Origin: Phanerodontia chrysosporium
Taxonomy: Eukaryota > Basidiomycota > Agaricomycetes > Polyporales > Phanerochaetaceae
Length of the DNA: 64,000 bases
Direction: 5' to 3'
Assembly: GCA_001910725.1 (NCBI GenBank)
Contig: MJGA01000007.1
Coordinates: 620,001-684,000 of the forward strand
The notes beneath the pieces are model-generated. The model made no database searches, was not told the origin of the DNA, and saw only the letters and a program-made list of their open reading frames with translations. Shown one piece after another: positions 1 to 10,479 of the stretch; within the stretch, counting starts at the first letter, position 1; every line of letters starts with the position of its first letter. The position numbers and the translations under genes are program-made.

Positions 1-982
1 GTCTGCCCATCCCGATAGAAGCTCTTCGCACTCTGCAGTCGCCTTTGCCCTAGTTTCTGGAGATGCGGCCGAGGGGTCGCGGCTGTCATACTGGGCAATT
101 GTGGCTAGATAATTGTTTAGAGGGTGATGTGACACTGGGCTGAAAGACTTACTGAAGACCTTCTTCACGTAGTCAACATTGGCACCAAAGACCCCTACGG
201 AGTCTAGACTATCCGCGTAGGAGACAACGCCCCACCTTGATGAGATAGGTAGGTGAGACTACAATCAGCAAGGCAAACAACTATGTGTACCTACTAACGA
301 TACCGTAGGATGGCTTAAGCCCGACCACCCCGCAATAGGAAGCCGGAAGGCGAATAGAACCACCAGTATCGGTACCCAGCGCGCTTTGAGGTATCAGCAC
401 CGTGTCCTTAAACACGAATATAAAAGAGCACGCACGCAGAGCACATTTCAGACGCAACGGCGGCTGCACTCCCGCCAGAGCTGCCACCTGCCGACCTTCT
501 TTCTCGTTCGTGCCAAGGTACAGATGCAGTGGGTGCTTGGTAAGGGTTTAGAACAGGGCCGTGGTCGGAGTAAATGTTCAAAGATCTGCAATTGCTCGTG
601 CATCAACAGTGTGTACGGACTGAGCAGTTGGCGCGACGCACCCCATGCCAAACTCATCACAGTTCGCTTTGCCAACGATAGGTGCTCCAGCCTTCTTCAG
701 CAGCTCTACGACTGTAGCATCGAACGGCGACACAAACTCGCATAGCATTTTGGAAGAGCATGTGGTAGGCATGGTCTTTGTGCATATGTTGTCCTTGACA
801 GCGACAGGCACGTCGTGCAAGGGGAGTTCAGGCGCGCCATGCTCGACCTTTTCCGGAACAAACACCAATGCGTTCACGTGTGGATTCTTGGCAGCTACTA
901 CTTGTCTCCATGCAGCATCTTTGAAAGTCCTTGTCTGTAGTAGCCGAGGTCTGAAGTATGGAGGATGGACAATCGCGAGCAT
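1..982 (-). CDS. HER2: Glutamyl-tRNA(Gln) amidotransferase subunit A, mitochondrial (partial, 3' end cut by window)
   Basis: This is the amidase subunit of the GatCAB-type complex, which converts Glu-tRNA(Gln) to Gln-tRNA(Gln) in mitochondria. The ATG at 982 is followed by a basic, hydrophobic stretch compatible with a targeting peptide. The amidase core then appears: the catalytic lysine in VAVKDNI (about residue 63), [13 protein letters not shown] holding the cis-serine, and [12 protein letters not shown] holding the nucleophilic serine. The coding sequence is split by introns (first donor at 641) and still reads in frame at base 1, so the C-terminal part lies outside. Longer reading frames that start near 1021 use TTG, so 982 is preferred. 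It is divergent from MAK11 with about 170 bp between the two ATGs, a likely shared promoter. Family call is firm; exact exon ends are less so. Confidence 0.88.
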
Positions 983-1149
983 TGCCCGCGCAAGTGGAGG
1001 AGGCAGGAGGTTGCATCCCAATTCGGACGTTTGTTTGGCAAGGCCTCTGATCCTAACAACACCAAATAGGGTCCAAATACTCCTCCTGCAGGGCGCTCAT
1101 AATTTTGGGATATCGCTACGAGCGCTTGTTCAGCTTCCCCAGACCCGAC
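983..1149. promoter_or_regulatory. Shared divergent promoter of HER2 and MAK11
   Basis: This short gap separates two head-to-head start codons, so it must contain both promoters. I see no clear TATA box. Inference from layout only. Confidence 0.4.
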
Positions 1150-2852
1150 ATGCCTGCCCACAAACCCGGCCAAAAGTACGACCTGAAGGACAAGGAAAGG
1201 CTTTCCAAGAAGCCCAAGCTGTCTCATGACGCCTCCAAGAAGGCCACAACAAAACCGGCCAAGAGCTCGCCTGCAAAAGCTGCACCGAAATCGCTGAAGA
1301 GCTCACTCAAAAAGCCTGCTCCTACCAAGCCTGTCGTCGCGAAGGCCCATGCCCAGGCTTCCGCGAAGCCCTCTCTCAAAGAGAAGGTCAAGGACAAGAA
1401 GGGGAAAGGAAAGGCAACCGACGATGAGCCTGCCCCACTCCCTTCTTCGTTCAAGATCATGGCCGGGTCATACGAGAAACTCTTGTACGGTCTCGAGGGT
1501 ACTGTGTCTGTCGAGGGTTCCTCACACCAGTTCCATCTAAAGCCGATGTTCATCTTTCCTGCGCACATCTCGTCCGTGCGTGCCGTGGCTGCGTCGCCGC
1601 ACGGTGGCAAGTGGCTTGCGACTGGCAGCTCAGACGAGATCATCAAGGTTTGGGACTTGCGCCGGCGGAAAGAAATTGGAGGTTTGATGCACCACGAAGG
1701 TACGCCCCAACGTCCGTCTGCGGAGTCCTCCCCACCTCACTTGCGCGAACGCAGGCTCTATCACACACCTCATATTCCCCTCTCGCTCCCATCTCATATC
1801 AGCTTCGGAAGATGGCACGCTTTGCATCTTCCATGCACGCGACTGGACTGTTCTTCGTGCACTCAAGGGACATAAGGGCAGGGTCAACTCCGTTGCTGCA
1901 CACCCGTCAGGGAAGGTCGCATTGACTGTGGGGAAGGATCGGACGCTGCGGATGTGGGACCTCATGCGAGGCAAGGGGTCTGCTAGTACAAAACTCGGGA
2001 AAGGTGCATATTACCATAATACAAGGCTAGCGGCATTCTGACAGTCTTTTAGAGGGTGAATTGGTTCGATGGAACGCGACCGGCACGTTGTTCGTCGTGC
2101 AGACGATGGCAACTCTTGACATCTATACCACCGTACGTTATATCTTACCATCTCCTCTCCCACCTATGCCGACCGTGTTCCAGGACATGAATTTGCTCCA
2201 CACCGTCCAACATCCCTCCAGAATTCATGACGTCAAGTTCTGCAACCGCGTCGAAGGCGAGGGCGAGCTCCTGCTCGTCGCGGCCGAGGATAAGAAGGTC
2301 ACCGTGTATGATATCCCGGCAGACCGCGAGCAGGCATCGAACGTAGTCGCACATTTCGTTGGCCACGAGAACCGGTACGTCCGCACTCATACCTTGCCTG
2401 CTATCACGACACTCACCTCTCCCTCCAGCGTGAAGGCCATCGACACGCTTGCGATCGCGCTGCCGCCGCTGCCTGGCTCGTCGCGCACGCGCACGACGCT
2501 CGTCGGCACGATCTCGTCGGACGGGCGCATTCGCGTGTTCGACCTCGCGCCGTGCCCGCGCAGGCAGGCGCACACCCTCGGAGCTACACGCGCTCACTGA
2601 GTACGACTCGAAGGGCAGTCGGCTGACGTGTATGACAATGGCGGACGGCGACGATGTCGCTGCTGCCGCGCCTGGTGTTGGGCGGGCGAGAAGCGCAAGC
2701 GGGCGCAGGACGAGGAGAGCGCGGATGAGTGGGCGGACGAGCAGAATCCCGAGGGTGAGATCAGCGAGGAGGAGGACGCGAGTGAAGAGGGCGAGAGCGA
2801 GGAGGAACATGAGCTCGAAGGAGAGGCGGAAGAGGAGGAAGAGGAAGACTAG
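1150..2852 (+). CDS. MAK11: MAK11 / PAK1IP1-like WD-repeat ribosome assembly factor (frame broken near 3' end)
   Basis: WD40 protein of the Mak11/PAK1IP1 family, a nucleolar factor for 60S subunit assembly. A lysine-rich N-terminus (about residues 1-90, likely nuclear/nucleolar) precedes WD repeats with motifs such as ATGSSDEIIKVWDLR, SASEDGTLCIFHARDW and LTVGKDRTLRMWDL. The C-terminal tail is a long Glu/Asp-rich stretch ending at the stop 2850-2852. Introns that join the frames are 1700-1754, 2004-2052, 2133-2183 and 2375-2428. The second exon is chosen to start at 1755 because this adds GSITHLIFPSRSHLIS, the expected WD strand. In the last exon the frame must shift three times (near 2552, 2580 and 2681). 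Each shift is consistent with loss of one G and together they restore the frame. The start at 1150 is preferred over an in-frame upstream non-ATG codon. Confidence 0.88.
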
Positions 2853-3153
2853 ACATGATCTCCTCCGCAAAACCACAATCTATTGCTTGCTCATCCTCAC
2901 AGCTGGGTCACGTGCATTTCAATGTCCCATGTGAGCGTAATACTCATTCTGTGCTGGCCGTTAGCTCGTCGTAGCTCACACTCACATCGGAAGTTGAATG
3001 AAAGGTAAGAATACAGAAGAGATTACACATATTATACTACTAGTCGAACGACGGCTTTTAATCGTACACAATCCGAGTCTCCAAAGACACCCACAGCATC
3101 CCAGGATCGTAACATAAGTTGCACAAACAAGGAAGATCTAGGGGCAGACATGT
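2853..3153. other. Convergent 3' region between MAK11 and the amino acid permease
   Basis: About 300 bp between two converging stop codons. It becomes AT-richer and must carry both polyadenylation regions. No gene seen. Confidence 0.5.
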
Positions 3154-5219
3154 CTAGAAGACAATGTTGAAAAGCTTCTCCCAGATGTTTCTTGGCGGCA
3201 CTTCCGGCACCTCGGTCTCCTCGAGCGTTGGGATGCCGGTGACGAAGTCCATCTCGTGCGGCCGCCAGACTTTTGTGCGCTTGATGACCTTCCAGCCGAT
3301 GTAAAGCGCGAAGAAGAGGGGGATGTTGATGTCTATCGGTAACCGGTCAGCGACACTATCAGAAAAAGCACCAGGAAAGCGAGATACGCACAGGCAGTGA
3401 GGAAGTCGGATGCGTTGAAGTCCCAGAACACGGCGTAGCCGTTGATGAGGATGAAGATTGTCGTCCAGAAGATGCCCCAGTACGACAAGTACGGCTGGAG
3501 ACCGCTGTTGTACACGAGCTTGCGGCGGTCGAAGCCCTGCGCTCTCATTCCACGGTCTGGAGTCAAGCATCAATGAGAAGATTCTCCGACAGAAAATGAT
3601 GATAGGACGTACAGAAGAAGACGTAGGTGATGTTCATGCCCCACCAGCCGAAGAAGCCACCGACGGCGGACAGGTTCACGAGCCAGTTGAACACGGTGAC
3701 CGCGCCGCTAGAGGTGTTCATGAACGCAAGGAAGGCGAACGCGCCGGTGCAGAGCACGGCGGCCAGCGGCAGACCCTTCTTGGTGCAGTACGTGAGGAAG
3801 CGTGGGGCCTGGCCGCGGAGCGCGAGACCGTAGAGGACACGGGAGGACGAGAAAAGGAACGAGTTGCCCGCGGAGAAGGCGGAGGTGAAGATGCACGCGT
3901 TGATGATGTGGGGGAGGACCTTGATACCCGCGCGGTTAATTGCAATAACGTATGGCGATTGCGCCGCGGTGCCCGAGTCGTTGTTGAGCAGGTCTGGGTC
4001 GTTGTAGGGGACAAGCATGCCCGTGATCAAGATACCGAGAACCTGTGTTGTCGTATGGTAAGTGCACCCGCGCGCGAGATTTCGCCGACGTGGCACTTAC
4101 GTAGAAGACCAGGATACGCCAGAACACGCGGCGGACGGCCTTCGCAATGTTACGGCGGGGGCTCTCAGTCTCAGAAGCAGCACTATTACGAAGGTCAACA
4201 TAGATACCGCTGACACGCCCATGACGGAACTTACATCGCGACAAGCTCCATGCCCTGGAAAGAGAAGGCAGCCTGCACGAGCACGCCGATAATGCCAAGG
4301 AAGCGATCAAGACCGACGTGGTTCGGCTCGAGACCGGCACCAGCGACAGCACCAGGGTTTTTCCAGTAGCGGAAGCCGATGCGCTCGTGGTTGGGGCCGC
4401 CACCGAGGTCAATGATGAGGCCGCAGAGAATGAGGCCGGTGATGAGCAGCACTGTGAACGACGTTTGACATGAGAACAGGTACCACGCGGACATTGGTCG
4501 ATAGTGACTTACATTTGATGATGGAGAAACAAAATTCTGATTCGCCAAACCATCGCACACCGAAGATGTTAATCGCGCAAACGAGGACACAGATGAGGGC
4601 GGTGTAGCCGGCCTGATGGTTGAGGTTGGTGTCCCAGAAGGTCAGAAGGATGGTCGCGGCGGTGATCTCGACCGGAATGGAAATCGCGTTTGTGTAGAAG
4701 TAGTTCCATCTATGGTGCGCAGTCAATGAGGACGATCAATAGGGGTTGCAACTCAATCACTTACCCAAGCGCGAAACCAAATGCGGGATCCACCCAGCGA
4801 GCACCGAAGTGCGGGAACGTGCCGGAAATAGGTGCGTGGGAGGTCATCTCACCGATAGCACACAGGGACGCGTACGCGACGGTGCCAACGAGGATGTAGG
4901 CGATGAGGGCACCGAGCGGGCCTGCACCGCTCAATGCACTACCCGACCCGAGGAAGAGACCCGTTCCGATAGTGCCAGCAATCTATATTCGTCTGGTCAG
5001 CATTGTGCAGGAAGCGAAATGAAGGCAAAGCAAGCTCACAGCGATCATCTGCACATGGCGCTGCTTGAGCCGCCGCTGGACCTGGTCAAGGTCGTGCGTG
5101 TCGAACTTGTAACGCTCGTCGGCCTGGACGACAAAGTCTTGCGCGACGCCGCCCTTCTCAAGAGAGCCGGAGTCATCCTTCTTTTCGTCGTAGACGGGAG
5201 GGGATTGGAGGTCAGACAT
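3154..5219 (-). CDS. Amino acid permease, fungal AAT (APC superfamily)
   Basis: Plasma-membrane proton-coupled amino acid transporter of the yeast amino acid permease family (GAP1/AGP1-like). The start MSDLQSPPVYDEKKDD at 5219 opens a hydrophilic cytoplasmic N-terminus. About twelve hydrophobic segments follow, with family landmarks such as GSGSALSGAGPLGALIAYI, YASLCAIGEMTSHAPISGTF, GFRYWKNPGA, FSFQGMELVAM and AFSAGNSFLFSSSRVLYGLA. The C-terminus ends ...NIWEKLFNIVF. At least seven short introns are needed (for example the donor at about 5039). All exons stay in frame without repair. Substrate range cannot be read from sequence. A TTATAA motif lies about 115 bp upstream of the ATG. Confidence 0.92.
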
Positions 5220-5333
5220 GGTGAGAACCCGCTTGAGGAACTAAGGGGTGGCGGGGGCACGGCCTCGGTGAGCACGAGCAAGAAATACGGGGAAGCTCGA
5301 GTGCGTGGGGGCGGTGGTGCTCAGGTGGGTCCA

Positions 5334-5339
5334 TTATAA
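5334..5339 (-). promoter_or_regulatory. Candidate TATA box of the amino acid permease
   Basis: TTATAA on the minus strand about 115 bp upstream of the permease ATG, a usual distance once a short 5' leader is allowed. Motif match only. Confidence 0.35.
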
Positions 5340-8276
5340 GGGCTCCATATGCCTTCCTGTCGGATTAGGGACAGTCGCGTGCCTGTGCGTTTTTCAGTGA
5401 TAAGGAAGCTCAAGACCCATGCAGATGAGATAACATTTGATTGATGGTCGTCCCGTTGTCAAAATGCACGTCTTCCCTTCAATGCTGCTCGCATCAGCCG
5501 ACAGAAGGCCCTCTGCGCCGCCGCAGCCTCGAAACGGAGTGCACACAGCCCTGCGAAGCACACCGTCAGCGAGCTCGCGAGGCAGGTCCCGACGTGCGCC
5601 CCTGCCCCAGGTCGTGAGAGCGGGGTCGGCACAGCTTTCTAGAGCACCCCGGACGCACCTTTCTCGCCCACAATTTTCTTCCTCCGTTGGTCTCCGTATC
5701 TTGCACGCCCCGGACTGTCCTGCAAATTTCCAGCTCTCTCCAGCGCCCTGCAGTTCATCCTGGGTACTGCACGATCGCACGATCGAGATCGAGCGCGATC
5801 GCAGCAGCCCCCATCAACTCCACACGGCCGACTTTCCCGTTTTGAGACGATGTGCGCTCAGCTGCTGCTCAGCTGTCCTCCGTTGAGCTGCCAAGCCGCG
5901 GCTGTCCCGGCCGGCCTTAGCGAACCGCAGCCCGCGAATTTTGCGTGTCGCGCGAGCAGCCGACGCCTGAGCGAAAGAATGCCTCAGCGCAAGTGTAAGT
6001 CGACTTGTTGTGAGCAAGCTGCTCAGTCAGCCCATGACCAGCTTGAGCCTCTACGATGACACTGGCTCGAGCCGTGTTCACCCGCGTCTTCCAGATTGAC
6101 GTCCATCGGAAACGCGCCGGCACCGGGACCAGGCTCTGGACGTCGATGTTGCTGCGTTCATGCAGCCAGACCGGCGGGGCTATTTCAAGAGCGTTCCCGG
6201 CGAGTCGGAACAGCGAGCTCGGAGCATGGTGCGGCATGGACTAGCCATACGCTGGGCGATGCGCTGCTTCAGCCCTCCAGCGAGCGGTCCGCCCCAGCGC
6301 AGAGGCCCGGACACAAACGGATGATGATTCTCAGCGGCCGGAGCCGCTCCGTCTTCCACGAGGCTCCGCAGGGGGGAAAGAGGATGATAACCCTTCTTCA
6401 GCACTGCATGTTGCTGAGGAGCGCTTGTGGCATCTGGATTCTGTCAAACCCCCTTCCACGGTCACATGGTGGATAGAGGGGACCCTGGAATGGCAACGCC
6501 TCCGCCAGGTGGCATTGGACAGTGGATAGGACGCAGTCTTGTGGATGGGTTATCGTTGTCCGCTATCCGAAGCTTGGCAGAGCGCCATCCACCGCCACCC
6601 CGCGCGAACTGTACCGCCGTGCGTCGATGAGGGCGGCAGTCTGGGGACGCGTAAACGAGGAAAATATCCAGGATGATTTCATAGGCGAGACAGAAACAGC
6701 GCAGGGGGCACGCCGCATCAGATGTTGACTTCATGTTCCTGTGCCGCAAGGCACGGTGCGTTCTTGACAAGTGGCAGAGCGACACGACTATCTGTGCCCC
6801 CCTTTCTGTGAGGGATCTCACGGGAGAGCCACCGACGACGCCTGTTGTGGTGCGCGCAGTGCCACAGGGGCGCGACGACGGAAAGTGCGGATCCACCATG
6901 CGGTCGCGCGACATCGATGCAACGGCGCGAGCGCAACGCCGAGACACCGCGCTGTAAGCTGTAGAGAGGAGCAGTGTGCGATCAGACGTGCGTCCAGACA
7001 CCAAGCTCCTGGGATTGCGTTCGTTTTCGTGAGGCCTTCGTTGCTTCCGGATCGTCCGCACTGAAAAGGCTAAATTGCCATTGAGAACGCATTCCACCAT
7101 CGACAGGGGAGCAGAGATAAGGGAAGAAGAATTTCACGCACCCCAGCGTCTCAGCCCGCCCCGCGACCGCAAGCGCTCGGCGGGCGACGAGATAACATGT
7201 CGGGACGGCTGCCGACGGCTCGCGGATATTATTACTTGCAGTGACGAAGCCCGCGTCCAGATAGTTCTTGTGTCTTTTGTACGAGAAAGACGTCACGAGA
7301 CGCTATTAGGCTTGGGGACTGCACAGGCTGCCAATGCGTACGCGTATGACGACGCGCCATAGCCACCTGCACGCATAGTCCGGGTCTTGGTCTGTCTGCG
7401 ACGCGAAAAGCAAGGGTAGTTTTCGGCAGGGTGCATGTACGTGCACGAGACATTCGCATGGGCGGTCCGGAGGCGAAGTGTTCGTTTTTTCGATTGGGCT
7501 GATCTGCATGATGACGCTCAGCCCGCCCAAACGCCACGATAAAAGGTCTCCAGGGGCAGCGACAGCGACGTGACGCACCCTGGTTATTTCCCGCGCACGC
7601 CCACGATCGCGTCATCGTAGCATGGCCTAAATCCGCTGCTCCGTTGCTCTGTCCGACGGCGGGCGGCGCGGGCGCGCGGGGGTGGGTATATGCGCCTCGT
7701 TCTCGGAGGAAAGCCACGAAGCGTCATCGCGCATGGCGCCCCGCGTTCAGGATCCGCGTCTACATAGCGTTCGAGGGGGGCGCGCGGGGCGATCGGGGGA
7801 TGGGGGACGGGGGTCATGTTACCGCGACGGGGGCCGTCCGGTGACCTCGCTAGCGAAGCTCGTCATTTCGGAGCTTCGTCGCTGCGGCTGCGCACAGAAA
7901 ATGGTGTCAGCATCTCGCGCGCTTCGCGGATGTCGTGCAGAGCAGCGTCGAGGGCGTGAAGCTCGATGAGGGCAGGACGCAAACGGTGGATGAGTCGAAC
8001 TGAGTCGAAACGTTCGAGGGGCGAATCATCCAGCGCCTATCGTTAGCCTGGTGGCGTGAGGGCGGGATTGATTGACGCCATCCCGCCTCCCGAGTCGGCA
8101 ATTACCAAAAAGGGATACACTCCTTAAGTGTGAGGGCGGACGCATGGAATGCACAAGTATATACGTCGAGATGCATACAACAGGATATTCTATCTATTAT
8201 AATATGCCAGGCGGGCTCTAAGTCACGAGAGAGAAATGACAAAGGGGTGATACATGTACGCATTCGCAGCTGAAAG
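5340..8276. other. Long gene-poor stretch (about 2.9 kb)
   Basis: No frame here gives a recognisable protein or a plausible spliced set of exons. The open frames present (largest about 212 codons, minus strand 6462-7100) have Arg/Ser/Pro-rich composition typical of random frames in GC-rich DNA, and some begin with non-ATG codons. The part next to 5219 is the permease promoter and the part next to 8277 is 3' flank of the HMG-box gene. No repeats or transposon ends were recognised. Confidence 0.5.
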
Positions 8277-9532
8277 TTACCACTCATATGGACCATTGAA
8301 CTGGTCATCGAGGTTCAAGTATTGGTCAAGCATTATTGGCATGTCCGCTGCCTGATCAGACTGAAGCGAGTCCTAAGAGTCGTCAGCGCATAATCTCGCG
8401 AGACCGAAGAGAGCTGGGCGTACCAAAGAATGTGGACTCGCCTGGTCTGGCATCGTGCCCGCCGGAGAAGGCCCGGGATTCATCAGTTCGGTGGGAGCCA
8501 TCTGATAGGACAGAGTGGGCGGCTGTATCTCCGTAGAGTACGCATGACGTGCATTGATGCGCTGCATGACCTTCAGCTCCTCTCTGCGGTTGACAGACAC
8601 ACAACGTTCGCAGAGCGAAATCTTGCGGATATGGCAATGCTGGTTTGGATGAGCGTTGGCAGGGAAAGAGAGCGCGTGAATAGCGGCGCAGCGGTCGCAC
8701 AGCAGGCCGCGGAACACAAGGACCTTGTCCACGTTCGGCTCGGAGTACAGCGCAGAGGGCGAGGCCAACGGCGAATACATCGTACGGTACAGAGGTGGCG
8801 GCAGAGACAGAAGTGACTCGGTTGGAGACGAATGCTCAGACATCGAGTACGGAGATGGGAGCATCGGCAACGGCGAATGGCGTACAGGGACTGAGAGCTG
8901 AGGATAGGGTTGGTCTACGTTGAACAATTCCAGAGTGTTTCCAGGGTATGCGACATACGGATCCTGTTGAGACGTCGACGCATGGAGGGCAGCGCTAGTG
9001 GAACCATCACTCTCAGCTGAGTATGGTTCGAGAGCAGAGGAAGGTATGGCCAGAGCAGAAGTCGAGGGGGAGGGTGCGGGGTGGGCCCGACTTGGTCAGA
9101 CAATGCTTCGGAGTGTGCCTGACGCCCGACTTGGTCAGACAATGCTTCGGGAGTGTGCTCCTGACGACTACCTTCCTCGCGTGCGCGTCGACGGCGGGCT
9201 GCCGCTGCCTTCTTCGCCTTCTCAGGGTTCCTCGGACCCGGTCGGTACTTGTAGTCAGGATACAGCTTCTGGTGCTCCCGTTTCTTCTCTGCCGCCATGT
9301 CTACCCAGCGCTGCTTCTGCTCGTCCGAGAGGTTCTTCCACGCCCTGCTGAGAGTGATGGACAGCGTTTCTCCCTTCCGATACTCGACATCGATGCCTGG
9401 AGGCATGTTCCGGCAACATTCAGCGCGGAAGCACATGAAGGAGTTGAGGGGGCGTGGGACGTGCCCGGCGGGCTTGTTAGAGTATCTTGGCTTCTGGGCG
9501 CCCTTGTTCGAGGATGCGTTGGTGGAGACCAT
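8277..9532 (-). CDS. HMG-box transcription factor (MATA/SOX-like HMG domain)
   Basis: Nuclear DNA-binding protein with one N-terminal HMG box. From MVSTNASSN, the box starts at about residue 20 with HVPRPLNSFMCFRAE, continues with SITLSRAWKNLSDEQKQRW and ends near YPDYKYRPGPRNPEKAKKAA. A basic run RRRRAREEG follows. The rest is Ser/Pro-rich with a CxxC...CxH...CxxC stretch, and the protein ends in an acidic tail (DQYLNLDDQFNGPYEW). The last intron is 8373-8423 (GTACGC...CTTAG) and gives the stop at 8277-8279. Between about 9172 and 9070 the reading frame changes. This is consistent with one missing base beside a tandem duplication, although an unseen intron is possible. HMG proteins of this type include basidiomycete mating and development regulators; which one this is cannot be said. 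Confidence 0.8.
9091..9171. repeat. Two imperfect tandem copies of a ~40-bp unit inside the HMG-box gene
   Basis: The segment containing CTTGGTCAGACAATGCTTCG occurs twice back to back. The copies differ by a few bases, encode PEALSDQVG-type repeats in the protein, and lie exactly where the frame of the host gene changes. Confidence 0.75.
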
Positions 9533-10479
9533 AGTGGGGACAATATCTGCGTACAATGGAAGACGAGGTGGTGGTTCAACAGTGTGGTGCCAAGAGACAA
9601 TGCAAGGAGATATATACCGCAAACCCTGTTAGTGTGATGGTGGCCACCGTTGTTGAACTTAGTGGCGTCGCGCAAAGGACGCCGGTTGGGCAAAGCAACA
9701 CGTGTCGCCGCGGTGGCACAGTCATAGAGGCCAAAGGGCCGCCAGCCAAAGCATCTGTCAATTCAGTTCTTTGTCCCCGGTGGCCTCAAAGAGATCGTGA
9801 GCGAGGGGTGTTTTGCAATGACCACATAAACGCACGCTCAAAGTCCCCTTCGCTATCCAAGAGGTCCCCACTTGCTCGAGGATGTCATGGCGAATATCCA
9901 TTCTCGTCACGGTCTCTGGAGGAGGAGTGCGGTGGTGGTTGTCGTGTGCGGGGAGGGCGCGACGGTCTCGGCCCTGGCCGGCGCTCTGTTGGTCCGGCGC
10001 CGGTGATTTTTAGCGGCGTCTATCAGGTGAACCGCGTGGCACGCCGAGTGTCGCCCACGGAAAAGGCAATCTTGCTTCCGATTGAGGTTATCTACCTTCG
10101 ACCTCCTCCTCCTCGTCTCATCCTTCCACGACACAATTCTGCCCTTAGAGGCACAAAAACCGCTCCAAAAATTGCGAAAAACTTGGTTGCCTCTTGAGCT
10201 GCCGCTCTCCACTCTGCTCTAGCCTGACGCAACGCTGTCTACAATGCAGGCTGGAGTCCGGAAAGGCAAATTTCGCGGCTCGGGCGGAATTTCCCGTGGC
10301 TGCTTCGCCTGAACGCTGACTCAGAAACTGCATGTGCTCAATATAAAAGATCCACCCATGTTCCGCGCACGCAGCTGTGTGCCACGACTCGACCCCAGGT
10401 CGCGTAGCGTTGTTCAGGAGGCCTCCAGGTGCAGCGGTCCCCTTACGCCCCGCCAGTGTCAGTCGCGCACGAGAAAGTG
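9533..10479. promoter_or_regulatory. Divergent promoter region: HMG-box gene (-) and DHA2 transporter (+)
   Basis: About 950 bp between two head-to-head ATGs. Two TATA-like elements face outward: TATATA at 9611-9616, about 80 bp from the HMG-box start, and TATAAAA at 10342-10348, about 135 bp from the transporter start. The open frames inside have no recognisable product. Confidence 0.5.
10342..10348 (+). promoter_or_regulatory. Candidate TATA box of the DHA2 transporter
   Basis: TATAAAA about 135 bp upstream of the ATG at 10480. Motif and position only. Confidence 0.4.

Noticed and set aside
6462..7100. 212-codon open frame on the minus strand in the gene-free block
   Set aside because: Random-looking Arg/Ser/Thr-rich composition, no domain, no splice context and no homologue I recognise; expected by chance in GC-rich DNA.
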